From Cellulomonas sp. NTE-D12 (GTDB lineage Bacteria > Actinomycetota > Actinomycetes > Actinomycetales > Cellulomonadaceae): DNA of 64,000 nt. Positions 19,328-26,885 of this stretch are shown here, in pieces. The position numbers were made by a program, and so were the translations under genes. Each line of letters begins with the position of its first letter. Positions within the stretch are counted from its first letter, which is position 1. The stretch covers positions 1,054,001-1,118,000 of the forward strand of contig NZ_AP026442.1 of the NCBI RefSeq assembly GCF_027923705.1, read 5' to 3'. The notes under the pieces were generated by a model, which ran no database searches, was not told the origin of the DNA, and worked only from the letters and a program-made list of their open reading frames with translations.

Positions 19328-21118
19328 TCAGCCGACGATCTCGCAGATGGCGGTGCCGGCCGAGACGCTGGACCCCACCCCGGCGCTGAGCGCCGTCACG
19401 GTGCCCGCACGGTGCGCCAGCAGGGGCTGCTCCATCTTCATCGCCTCGAGGACCACCACCAGGTCACCCTCGGCCACCTGGGTGCCCTCCGCAACGGCGA
19501 CCTTGACGATGGTGCCCTGCATCGGCGACGTCAGCGTGGTGCCGCCCGGCTTGGCGGCCACCGCGCGACGCACCGGCCGGCGTGCCGTCTGCAGCGCCGC
19601 GCGACCACGGGGGCCGGTGCGTCCGCCGGCGAGTGCAGCGGGGAGGACCACCTCGAGGCGCTTGCCGCCGACCTCGACCACCACGCGCTCCAGCGCGTCC
19701 GGCTCGTCGTCCTCGTCGTCGGCGGTCCTCGGGGGGGCCGGTGCCAGGGCCGCGAGGCGGTCCGCGAACTCGGTCTCGATCCAGCGGGTGTGCACCGTGA
19801 ACGGCTGCGCCGGGTCTGCCGGCGCGAACTCCTCGGTCTGCAGCACGGCCCGGTGGAACGGCACCACCGTGGGGATGCCGACCACCTCGAGCTCGGACAG
19901 CGCGCGGCGGGCGCGTTGGATCGCCTGGGGCCGGTCGGCGCCGGTGACGATCAGCTTGGCGATCATCGAGTCGAAGGCGCCGGAGACGGTGTCGCCCTCG
20001 ACCACGCCGGAGTCGACGCGGACCCCGGGGCCGGAGGGGAACCGCAGGGTGCTGATCCGGCCGGGGGCAGGCAGGAAGCCGGCCGCCGGGTCCTCGCCGT
20101 TGAGGCGGAACTCGATCGAGTGGCCGCGGGTCGGCACGGAGTCGTAGCCGAGCGGCTCGCCGGCGGCGACCCGGAGCTGCTCGCGGACCAGGTCGATGCC
20201 GCTGACCTCCTCGCTGACCGGGTGCTCCACCTGCAGCCGGGTGTTCACCTCGAGGAACGAGATGGTGCCGTCCGCCGCGAGCAGGAACTCGCAGGTGCCG
20301 GCGCCGACATAGCCCGCCTCGCGCATGATGGCGATCGACGCCCGGACCAGCTCGTCGTGCTGCTCCGCGGTGACGAAGGGTGCGGGCGCCTCCTCCACCA
20401 GCTTCTGGTGGCGACGCTGCAGCGAGCAGTCTCGGGTGGAGACGACGACGACCGTCCCGTGCTGGTCGGCCAGGCACTGCGTCTCCACGTGCCGGGGCCG
20501 GTCCAGGTAGCGCTCGACGAAGCACTCGCCACGGCCGAAGGCGGCGACCGCCTCGCGCACCGCCGACTCGTACAGCTCGTCGATCTCGTCGTCCGTGCGG
20601 GCCACCTTCAGGCCGCGCCCGCCGCCGCCGAACGCCGCCTTGATCGCCACCGGCAACCCGTGCTCGGCGGCGAACGCGTGCACCTCGGCCGGACCGGTCA
20701 CCGGGTCCGGCGTGCCGGCCACCAGCGGGGCCCCGGCACGCTGCGCGATGTGCCGCGCGCTCACCTTGTCGCCGAGCGACTCGATCGCGACGGGCGGCGG
20801 ACCGATCCACACCAGCCCGGCGTCGATCACGGCCTGCGCGAACGCGGCGTTCTCCGAGAGGAAGCCGTAGCCGGGGTGCACGGCGTCGGCACCGGCGCGC
20901 CGGGCGACGTCGAGCAGCTTGGCGGAGTCGAGGTAGGTGTCCGCGGCGCGGGCGCCGCAGAGCGAGTACGCCTCGTCGGCCAGCCGCACGTGCAGAGCCT
21001 CCCGGTCGGGCTCGGCGTACACGGCGACGGAGGCGATACCGGCATCGCGGCAGGCACGTGCGATGCGCACGGCGATCTCGCCCCGGTTCGCGACCAGGAC
21101 CTTGGTGATGGCGGGCAC
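19328..21118 (-). CDS. accA: Acyl-CoA carboxylase alpha chain (biotin carboxylase plus BCCP)
   Basis: ATP-dependent biotin carboxylase fused to its biotin carrier, 596 residues, AccA3 type. The N-terminal domain starts KVLVANRGEIAVRI, with HPGYGFLSEN, the ATP loop AAFGGGGRGLKV, and catalytic segments CSLQRRHQKLVEEAPAP and EVNTRLQVEHPVSE. The C-terminal biotin domain has the biotinylation site LEAMKMEQ with the target lysine near residue 559. The start GTG has TACGGT (complement of 21124-21129) five bases upstream and no ribosome site. Its biotin is expected to be attached by the BirA half of the fusion protein encoded 7.5 kb away. Confidence 0.95.
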   Translation of the reverse strand: MPAITKVLVANRGEIAVRIARACRDAGIASVAVYAEPDREALHVRLADEAYSLCGARAADTYLDSAKLLDVARRAGADAVHPGYGFLSENAAFAQAVIDAGLVWIGPPPVAIESLGDKVSARHIAQRAGAPLVAGTPDPVTGPAEVHAFAAEHGLPVAIKAAFGGGGRGLKVARTDDEIDELYESAVREAVAAFGRGECFVERYLDRPRHVETQCLADQHGTVVVVSTRDCSLQRRHQKLVEEAPAPFVTAEQHDELVRASIAIMREAGYVGAGTCEFLLAADGTISFLEVNTRLQVEHPVSEEVSGIDLVREQLRVAAGEPLGYDSVPTRGHSIEFRLNGEDPAAGFLPAPGRISTLRFPSGPGVRVDSGVVEGDTVSGAFDSMIAKLIVTGADRPQAIQRARRALSELEVVGIPTVVPFHRAVLQTEEFAPADPAQPFTVHTRWIETEFADRLAALAPAPPRTADDEDDEPDALERVVVEVGGKRLEVVLPAALAGGRTGPRGRAALQTARRPVRRAVAAKPGGTTLTSPMQGTIVKVAVAEGTQVAEGDLVVVLEAMKMEQPLLAHRAGTVTALSAGVGSSVSAGTAICEIVG

Positions 21119-21123
21119 GGCTC

Positions 21124-21129
21124 ACCGTA
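21124..21129 (-). promoter_or_regulatory. Leaderless promoter -10 of accA
   Basis: TACGGT on the minus strand ends five bases before the GTG start, the same hexamer as at add. Confidence 0.45.
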
Positions 21130-21254
21130 ACGCCCGGTCCATCGCGGGGACGGGTGCGGCTGGGCGGTGCCGGTCAGGTTTGGGCGAACCACCAAGGCGC
21201 GCGCCGTCCGGGTTGTGCAGGTCCCACACGTGGCGGCGGGAGCAGCGGGGTCGG

Positions 21255-21893
21255 TCAGGCCCAGAGGTCGGTCAGCGGCACGTCGACCCGCGCCAGCAGG
21301 TGGCGCAGCAGCGGCAGCGAGAGGCCGACGACGTTGTGGTGGTCGCCCTCGATGCGCTCGACGAACGGACCGCCGCGGCCGTCGACGGTGAAGGCGCCCG
21401 CCACCAGCAGCGGCTCGCCGGTCGCCACGTACGCCGCCACCTCGGCATCGGACAGGTCGGCGAAGTGGACGACGGTGGACGCCGTCTCCCCGAACGCGCG
21501 GCCGGTGCCGCCGGCGGTCGTCGCCCGTGCGTCCACCAGCCAGTGCCCGGTGTGCAGCACGCCCCTGCGGCCACGCATGGCGTCCCAGCGGGACACCGCG
21601 TCGTCGGCGTCCGTCGGCTTGCCGAGCACCTGGCCGTCCAGCTCGAGCATCGAGTCGCAGCCGAGCACGACGAGGTCGTGCGTGCGCGGGTGCCGGTCGG
21701 GCAGCGCGGCGTGCACGGCCTCGGCCTTGGCGCGGGCGAGGACCAGGACCGCCTCGGCAGGGGAGAGCCGGCCGGCGGCGGCGAGCACGGCGTCCTCGTC
21801 CACCTCGGAGACGAGCACGAGCGGCTCGATGCCGGCGGCCCGGAGGGTGGCACGGCGGGCGGGGGAGGCGGAGGCCAGCAGCAGGCGCGTCAC
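21255..21893 (-). CDS. maf: Maf-family nucleotide pyrophosphatase
   Basis: Hydrolyses non-canonical or modified nucleoside triphosphates such as dTTP/UTP analogues to monophosphates. The GTG at 21893 gives 212 residues opening with the Maf motif LLLASASPARRATL. Further family segments are VLGCDSMLELDG, LGKPTDADDA and the C-terminal IEGDHHNVVGLSLPLL. TACTGT (complement of 21902-21907) lies eight bases upstream of the GTG. The place next to acyl-CoA carboxylase genes is conserved in actinobacteria (Rv3282 beside accD5/accE5). Confidence 0.93.
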   Translation of the reverse strand: MTRLLLASASPARRATLRAAGIEPLVLVSEVDEDAVLAAAGRLSPAEAVLVLARAKAEAVHAALPDRHPRTHDLVVLGCDSMLELDGQVLGKPTDADDAVSRWDAMRGRRGVLHTGHWLVDARATTAGGTGRAFGETASTVVHFADLSDAEVAAYVATGEPLLVAGAFTVDGRGGPFVERIEGDHHNVVGLSLPLLRHLLARVDVPLTDLWA

Positions 21894-22043
21894 GCTGGGG
21901 AACAGTAGCCGCGGGACCTCGGGGCGGCCCGGCGACCGGCCCCTGCGCCGTGCCGGCGGGCCGTGCCGAGGCGCGGGGCTTCGGCCCTCCGTCGCCCCCG
22001 GGTTCGTCGGGCACAATGGCGCACGACGAGACGGGGAGGGGCC

Positions 22044-22748
22044 GTGGCACACACGCGCGCAGGGTCCGGCGGCGACGGCGTCGAGCTGGACGACGTGCTG
22101 GACGACGAGGTCGACGGCCTCGACGGGACGGAGGACCCGCAGCTGCTTGTACCCGCCCCGACGCGGTGGGTGCGCCGCACGGCGATCGAGATGATCGTGT
22201 CGGGGCTGCTCGGGCTCTACACGTCCTTCGTGCTGTCGATCGAGGCCTGGCACCTGGCGGCCAACCCCAACGCGGTGTTCTCGTGCGACATCAGCAGCGT
22301 GATCAGCTGTGGCACGGTCGCCCGGACGTGGCAGGCCCAGCTGCTCGGCTTCCCCAACGCGTTCCTCGGCATCCTGTTCGAGTCGGTGGTGCTGACCATC
22401 TCCGTCGCGGTGCTGGCCGGCGTCCGGTTCCCCCGGTGGTTCATGCTCGGCGCCCAGGTGCTCTACACGATCGGCCTGCTGTTCGCCCTCTGGCTGTTCA
22501 CCCAGTCGTACTTCGTCATCCACGCGCTGTGCCCGTGGTGCCTGCTGATCACCTTCACCACGACGCTGGTGTGGGCCGGCCTGACCCGGTTCAACGTCCG
22601 CGAGGGCAACCTGGCACTGCGCGGCGCGGCGGGTGTGGGCGCGCGCCGGTTCGTCGCGTCCGGCAACGACTGGTTCGTCACCGGGGCCTTCTGCGTGGTG
22701 CTGCTGGCGATGATCGTCATCCGGTACGGCGCCGGCCTGCTGGGCTGA
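22044..22748 (+). CDS. VKOR-family membrane thiol oxidoreductase
   Basis: Quinone-linked membrane protein that re-oxidises DsbA-like partners for disulfide formation, 234 residues. The GTG at 22044 follows GGGGAGGG (22033-22040). The first 40 residues are hydrophilic and acidic, then come about five hydrophobic segments. The loop cysteines Cys81 and Cys89 lie in CDISSVISCG, and the active-site pair is CPWC at 163-166. In actinobacteria VKOR replaces DsbB. No DsbA-like gene is next to it. It ends 10 bases before the convergent regulator gene. Confidence 0.92.
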   Translation: MAHTRAGSGGDGVELDDVLDDEVDGLDGTEDPQLLVPAPTRWVRRTAIEMIVSGLLGLYTSFVLSIEAWHLAANPNAVFSCDISSVISCGTVARTWQAQLLGFPNAFLGILFESVVLTISVAVLAGVRFPRWFMLGAQVLYTIGLLFALWLFTQSYFVIHALCPWCLLITFTTTLVWAGLTRFNVREGNLALRGAAGVGARRFVASGNDWFVTGAFCVVLLAMIVIRYGAGLLG

Positions 22749-22758
22749 GACCGGCCGC

Positions 22759-23619
22759 TCAGCGCACGGGGACCGTCTCGAGGAGCGCGCGCAGCGCCTG
22801 CTCGTCCCGGCTGCCGGGGCGCGCCGTCACCAGCACCACCTGCTGGTCGTCCTCCGGCACCAGGAGCACGTCGCAGTCCACGCGCAACCGTCCCGCGACG
22901 GGATGGTCCACCGTCTTGGTCCGGTGCCCCGGAGTCCTGGTGGGCTCGGCCGCCCACAACGCGCGGAACGAGGCGCTGCCCGCCTGGAGCTCCGCCAGCA
23001 GGCCTGTCAGGCCGGGGTCTGCCGGGTAGCGCGTCGCCGCCGCGCGCAGCCGGGCGACGGCGACCTCGGCGAACCCGTCGGCGTCCGAGCTCCAGTGCCG
23101 ACCGTCGAGGAAGAAGCGACGGGCGAGGTTCGGCTCGGTGCGCAGGTGCCCGATCAGCGCGTCGGCCAGGGCGTTGGAGGCGATGACGTCGTAGGAGGCC
23201 GCCGTGACGAGCGCCGCGGTGCCGGGGATCCGGTGCAGCAGCTCCACGACATCGGGGCGGACGTCCCGCGGCACCGTCGCCGGCGGGGTCGGCGCCGTCG
23301 CGGCCAGCGCGAACAGCCGCGTCCGGTCGGCCGCGTCGAGCTCGAGCGCGAGGCTGAGCGAGCCGAGGATCCGCGCCGACGGCCGCGCCCCTCGGCCCTG
23401 CTCCAGGCGTGTGTAGTACTCGACCGACATGCTCGCGCGGCCGGCGACCTCCTCGCGGCGGAGCCCCGGTGTGCGTCGTGGTCCGTCGTCCACCGGACGC
23501 AGGCGTGCGCGTCGGTCGCGCAGGAAGCGCGCCAGCTCTGCCCTCGACGTCGCACCTGCGCCGGGTGGTACGAGGTGGGCCTGGTTCGTCGCACCGCCAT
23601 GGCCGAGCCTGGACGTCAT
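22759..23619 (-). CDS. XRE/MmyB-type transcriptional regulator
   Basis: DNA-binding regulator of about 286 residues: an N-terminal helix-turn-helix (RAELARFLRDRRARLRP, LRREEVAGRASMSVEYYTRLEQGRG) followed by the MmyB-like ligand-binding domain (DVVELLHRIPGTAALVTAASYDVIASNALADALIG). The ATG at 23619 is chosen because GAGGGAAGG stands upstream on the minus strand; an ATG at 23667 remains possible. Its start codon overlaps the start codon of the divergent reductase gene, so its promoter must lie inside that gene. Regulators of this family commonly control the divergent oxidoreductase gene and sense a small hydrophobic ligand. Confidence 0.88.
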   Translation of the reverse strand: MTSRLGHGGATNQAHLVPPGAGATSRAELARFLRDRRARLRPVDDGPRRTPGLRREEVAGRASMSVEYYTRLEQGRGARPSARILGSLSLALELDAADRTRLFALAATAPTPPATVPRDVRPDVVELLHRIPGTAALVTAASYDVIASNALADALIGHLRTEPNLARRFFLDGRHWSSDADGFAEVAVARLRAAATRYPADPGLTGLLAELQAGSASFRALWAAEPTRTPGHRTKTVDHPVAGRLRVDCDVLLVPEDDQQVVLVTARPGSRDEQALRALLETVPVR

Positions 23620-24340
23620 GACCTTCCCTCTCGCACTCGTGACCGGTGCCACCAGCGGCATCGGCAAGCAGATCGCCCGTCAGCTGGTGGACCGCGGCTG
23701 GACCGTACTGGTCGGCTCCCGCGACCCCGGCAGGGGTGAGCGGACCGCCGCGGAGATCGGCGGCCGGGCCCTGCCGCTCGACGTGACCGATCCCGCCAGC
23801 ATCGCGGCAGCGTCCGCCACCGTCCCGGTGCTGGACGTCCTGGTGAACAACGCCGGCGTGTCCTTCGATACCGGCACCGTGCTCACCGAGGTCGAGGTGG
23901 ACGTGTTTCGGCGCACCTACGAGACGAACGTGTTCGGGGTGGTCGCGGTGACCAACGCGTTCGTGCCGGCGCTGCGACGCTCGGCCCACCCCCGGGTCGT
24001 CAACCTCTCCAGCGGCACCGGATCGCTGACGTGGAGCACCGGACCCAACCCGCAGTTCGACCACCGCGCCGCCGGGACCGGTCGTGGGGCGGCGTACCGG
24101 TCGTCGAAGACGGCGCTCGACGCTCTCACGGTGTTCTACGCGCAGGCGCTCGCGGGCGACCGCATCAAGGTGAACGCGCTCGCCCCGGGTCTCCGGGCGA
24201 CGCGGCTCAACCCGCAGGCCGCCGCTGCGGGCGGCGACCCGGCAGAGGCCGCCGCGGCCGCCGTCCGGCTCGCGACGCTGCCCGACGACGGTCCGAGCGG
24301 CGTGCTCTTCTCCTGGGACGGCACGGTCGTGCCCTGGTGA
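23618..24340 (+). CDS. Short-chain dehydrogenase/reductase
   Basis: NAD(P)-dependent oxidoreductase of 240 residues. The cofactor loop is TGATSGIGKQ at residues 9-18, with NNAGVS, the catalytic Ser region NLSSGTGS and YRSSK (Tyr near 160, Lys four later). The C-terminus ends with a segment common in SDRs that act as classical reductases (DDGPSGVLFSWDG). Substrate unknown. It is divergent from the MmyB-type regulator with a start-to-start overlap of two bases, which suggests it is that regulator's target. Confidence 0.9.
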   Translation: MTFPLALVTGATSGIGKQIARQLVDRGWTVLVGSRDPGRGERTAAEIGGRALPLDVTDPASIAAASATVPVLDVLVNNAGVSFDTGTVLTEVEVDVFRRTYETNVFGVVAVTNAFVPALRRSAHPRVVNLSSGTGSLTWSTGPNPQFDHRAAGTGRGAAYRSSKTALDALTVFYAQALAGDRIKVNALAPGLRATRLNPQAAAAGGDPAEAAAAAVRLATLPDDGPSGVLFSWDGTVVPW

Positions 24341-24370
24341 GGCCGGCGGCCGGGTTCTCGCCTGCCCGCG

Positions 24371-26065
24371 TCAGCGGCGGGCGATCGCCGTCGGCAGCAC
24401 CTGCAGGGGGAGCGAGCCGAGCGACAGCGCGTGGTCGTGGAACGTGCGTAGGTCGAACGCCTCACCGCGGGCCGTGGCCGCCAGCGCGGCGTGGTCCCGG
24501 GTCTGCTGCCACAGCCGCTGTCCCACCAGGTAGGACGGTGCCTGGCCCGGCCAGCCGAGGTACCGCATCCACTCGAACCGGATGAACGACTCCGGCATGT
24601 GGATGTTGTCCCGCAGCAGCGCCCACCCCTTGTCGGCGTCCCACGTCCCGCCGCCGTACTGCTCCGGTGCAGGCAGGCCCAGGTGCACGCCGATGTCGAA
24701 CACCACGCGAGCGGCGCGCATCCGCTGACCGTCGAGCATGCCGAGGCGGTCGCCGTCGTCCTCCAGGAAGCCCAGGTCGGCCATCAGCCGCTCGGCGTAC
24801 AGGGCCCAGCCCTCGCCGTGGCCGGAGGTCCACGCCATCAGGCGGCGCCAGCGGTTCAGCCGCTGGCGGTTCACCACGGTGACTCCGACCTGCAGGTGAT
24901 GGCCGGGCACGCCCTCGTGGTAGACGGTGGTCCGCTCACGCCAGGTGTTGAACTCGGTGACGTCCGGCGGCACCGACCACCACATCCGTCCGGGGCGTGA
25001 CAGGTCGTCCGAGGGGCCGGTGTAGTAGATGCCGCCCGTCTGCGTCGGCGCGATGCGGCACTCGAGGTGCCGCAGCGGTGCGGGGATGTCGAAGTGCACG
25101 CCGTCCAGGGCCGCGATGGCGGCGTCGGCGGTGCGCTGCATCCACTCCTGGAGGGCGTCGGTGCCGTGCAGCGTCCGCTCCGGGTCGGTGTCGAGCGCGG
25201 CGACGGCCTGCTCGACGGTCGCGCCGGGTCCGGCGATCCGAGCGGCGACCTGCTCCTGCTCGGCGGTGATGGCCGCGAGCTGGTCCAGACCCCAGGCGTA
25301 CGTCTCGTCGAGGTCGACCGTCGCGCCCAGGAAGGCCCGGGAGAGCAGGCCGTAGCGGTCCCGGCCGACGGCGTCCTGGTCGACTGCGAGCGGTGCCAGC
25401 TCGTCCCGGAGGAACTCGGCCAGGGCGGCGTACGCCTGCCCGGCCAGCGCCGCCCCGCGCTCCAGCTCGACCCGCAGCGATCCGGCCAGCTGGTCGGGCG
25501 CGGAGGCGACGAACCCGGGGAAGAACGACGACGACGGGTCGGCCTGCTCCTGCGCCTGCCGCACCGCCTCGGCGACCTGCCGGACCGGGGCGACGTGCCC
25601 CTGGGCCGCCGCGGCACGCAGCGACTCGGTGTAGCCGGCGACGGCGGCGGGCAGCTCGACGAGCCGCGCGGCGACGGCGGCCCAGTCGTCCGGGGTGTCC
25701 GTCGACATCAGGTCGAACACGTCCCGCAGACCCTGGACGGGCGAGGCGATGTTGTTCAGCGTGGCGAGCGTCTCGCCCGCGGCGTCGAGCTCCAGGTCCG
25801 TGCCCAGCAGGTACGACATCGCCTCGAGGGTGGTGACGTCGTCCTCGTCCACCGGGTCGACGCCGTCGAGCAGCTGCAGCGTCTCGCGGGTCAGGTCCGA
25901 CCGGGCGGCGTGCCCGGCGGGGGACAGGTCCGTCATCTCCGAGTCGTGCCCGGTGACGCCGAGCTCAGTGGCGAGCAGCGGGTCCAGCGCCGCGTAGCGG
26001 TCGACGAACGAGTCGGCCACCTCGTCGACGGGGGTGTGCGGGCGCGTGGGCTGCTCGGGGGTCAC
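24371..26065 (-). CDS. DUF885 family protein (gluzincin-like)
   Basis: A 564-residue protein of the DUF885 family, related in fold to zinc metallopeptidases. The putative zinc site is YHEGVPGHHLQ near residue 385 followed about 40 residues later by GHGEGWALYAE, a pattern that fits an HExxH-like site with a downstream Glu. No signal peptide or membrane segment, so it is probably cytoplasmic. Start is GTG with TAGGGT (complement of 26073-26078) seven bases upstream and no ribosome site: another leaderless candidate. It follows the epsilon-subunit gene on the same strand after 71 bases. The natural substrate of the family is poorly defined. Confidence 0.85.
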   Translation of the reverse strand: MTPEQPTRPHTPVDEVADSFVDRYAALDPLLATELGVTGHDSEMTDLSPAGHAARSDLTRETLQLLDGVDPVDEDDVTTLEAMSYLLGTDLELDAAGETLATLNNIASPVQGLRDVFDLMSTDTPDDWAAVAARLVELPAAVAGYTESLRAAAAQGHVAPVRQVAEAVRQAQEQADPSSSFFPGFVASAPDQLAGSLRVELERGAALAGQAYAALAEFLRDELAPLAVDQDAVGRDRYGLLSRAFLGATVDLDETYAWGLDQLAAITAEQEQVAARIAGPGATVEQAVAALDTDPERTLHGTDALQEWMQRTADAAIAALDGVHFDIPAPLRHLECRIAPTQTGGIYYTGPSDDLSRPGRMWWSVPPDVTEFNTWRERTTVYHEGVPGHHLQVGVTVVNRQRLNRWRRLMAWTSGHGEGWALYAERLMADLGFLEDDGDRLGMLDGQRMRAARVVFDIGVHLGLPAPEQYGGGTWDADKGWALLRDNIHMPESFIRFEWMRYLGWPGQAPSYLVGQRLWQQTRDHAALAATARGEAFDLRTFHDHALSLGSLPLQVLPTAIARR

Positions 26066-26136
26066 AGGGCCGACCCTACCGACGGGCGGTCCGCCGACAC
26101 CCGGGGAATCCGCGGACGGCGGTGGTCAGGGGGTGG

Positions 26137-26349
26137 TCAGGGGTGCAGGCTCCAGCGCCAGGTGGTCGGTCCGGGGGTCGGTGCGGGCGTGGGACGTACC
26201 GTGCGCCGGCGGTCCGTCCACGCGGCCGGGTGCTCGCCCTCGTGGGCGTCGTCGGACCGTGCCGTCGCGACGAGCCCGGCGACCAGCGCGGCCAGCTCGT
26301 CGTCGTCCGGCGTCCCGCGGACCACGTGGACGTGGGGGGTGTCGGTCAC
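26137..26349 (-). CDS. accE: Acyl-CoA carboxylase epsilon subunit
   Basis: A 70-residue protein resembling the short AccE/PccE subunits that bridge the alpha and beta chains of actinobacterial acyl-CoA carboxylases. Visible signs are the opening HVHVVRGTPDDDELAALVAGL (family pattern VVRGxPxxEELAAL), a basic middle and a Pro/Trp C-terminus ending TTWRWSLHP. The GTG at 26349 overlaps the stop of the upstream hypothetical gene, so translation depends on that gene. In most actinobacteria epsilon directly follows the beta gene; here a 179-residue protein is inserted between them. Confidence 0.8.
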   Translation of the reverse strand: MTDTPHVHVVRGTPDDDELAALVAGLVATARSDDAHEGEHPAAWTDRRRTVRPTPAPTPGPTTWRWSLHP

Positions 26350-26885
26350 CCCTCGTCGTCCTCGTCGTCGTCCCCGAAGCTCATCGGCGCACCCCGGGAC
26401 GCGCCCCACTCGATCACCTGGAAGCCCGCGTCCTGCAGCTTGTGCGCGAGCTCGGAGCCGCCCGCGTCGACCAGGTCGAGCACCGAGTCGAGCGTGAGGT
26501 CGCTCGCGCCGGTCGGCGGGCCGACGACGAAGCCGAGGTGGAACGTGTCGACGTCCTGGTCGGACGGCTCCTCGTCGTGCTCGTCGTCGTCCCACGTCAT
26601 GCCGGTCAGGTCGGCGTGCACGCCGAGCGTCTCGTGCAGCAGGTCGTACAGCTGGGCGTTCAGGGTGCCGACCTGCGACTCGAGGGCGAGCACCCGCGGG
26701 TCCTCGTCGGCCTCGTGCGCGCCGAACTCCGCGCGCACGCCCACCGCCGTCTCGACGTAGGAGTGCAGGGCGGCGGCCATCTTGTCCACGACCGCGTGCA
26801 GCGCCGTCGGGTCGACGTCCCGCAGCGGGTCGCTGCCGTGGGACGCGGCGTCGTGGTCGTGCTCGTCGTGCTCGTGCTCGCTCAT
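26346..26885 (-). CDS. Uncharacterised His/Asp-rich protein between AccD and AccE
   Basis: A 179-residue protein of no family I recognise. Residues 3-16 are His/Asp/Glu-rich (EHEHDEHDHD), a likely metal-binding or charged tail. Residues 25-95 are helical in pattern with little low complexity, residues 97-112 are acidic, and residues 113-165 look like a small compact domain (TFHLGFVVGPP, LAHKLQDAGFQVIEWG), ending in an acidic tail. No signal or membrane segment. Its ATG overlaps the stop of the beta gene and its stop overlaps the GTG of the epsilon gene, so all three are coupled. This argues for a role in the carboxylase complex, but that is inference. Confidence 0.8.
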   Translation of the reverse strand: MSEHEHDEHDHDAASHGSDPLRDVDPTALHAVVDKMAAALHSYVETAVGVRAEFGAHEADEDPRVLALESQVGTLNAQLYDLLHETLGVHADLTGMTWDDDEHDEEPSDQDVDTFHLGFVVGPPTGASDLTLDSVLDLVDAGGSELAHKLQDAGFQVIEWGASRGAPMSFGDDDEDDEG

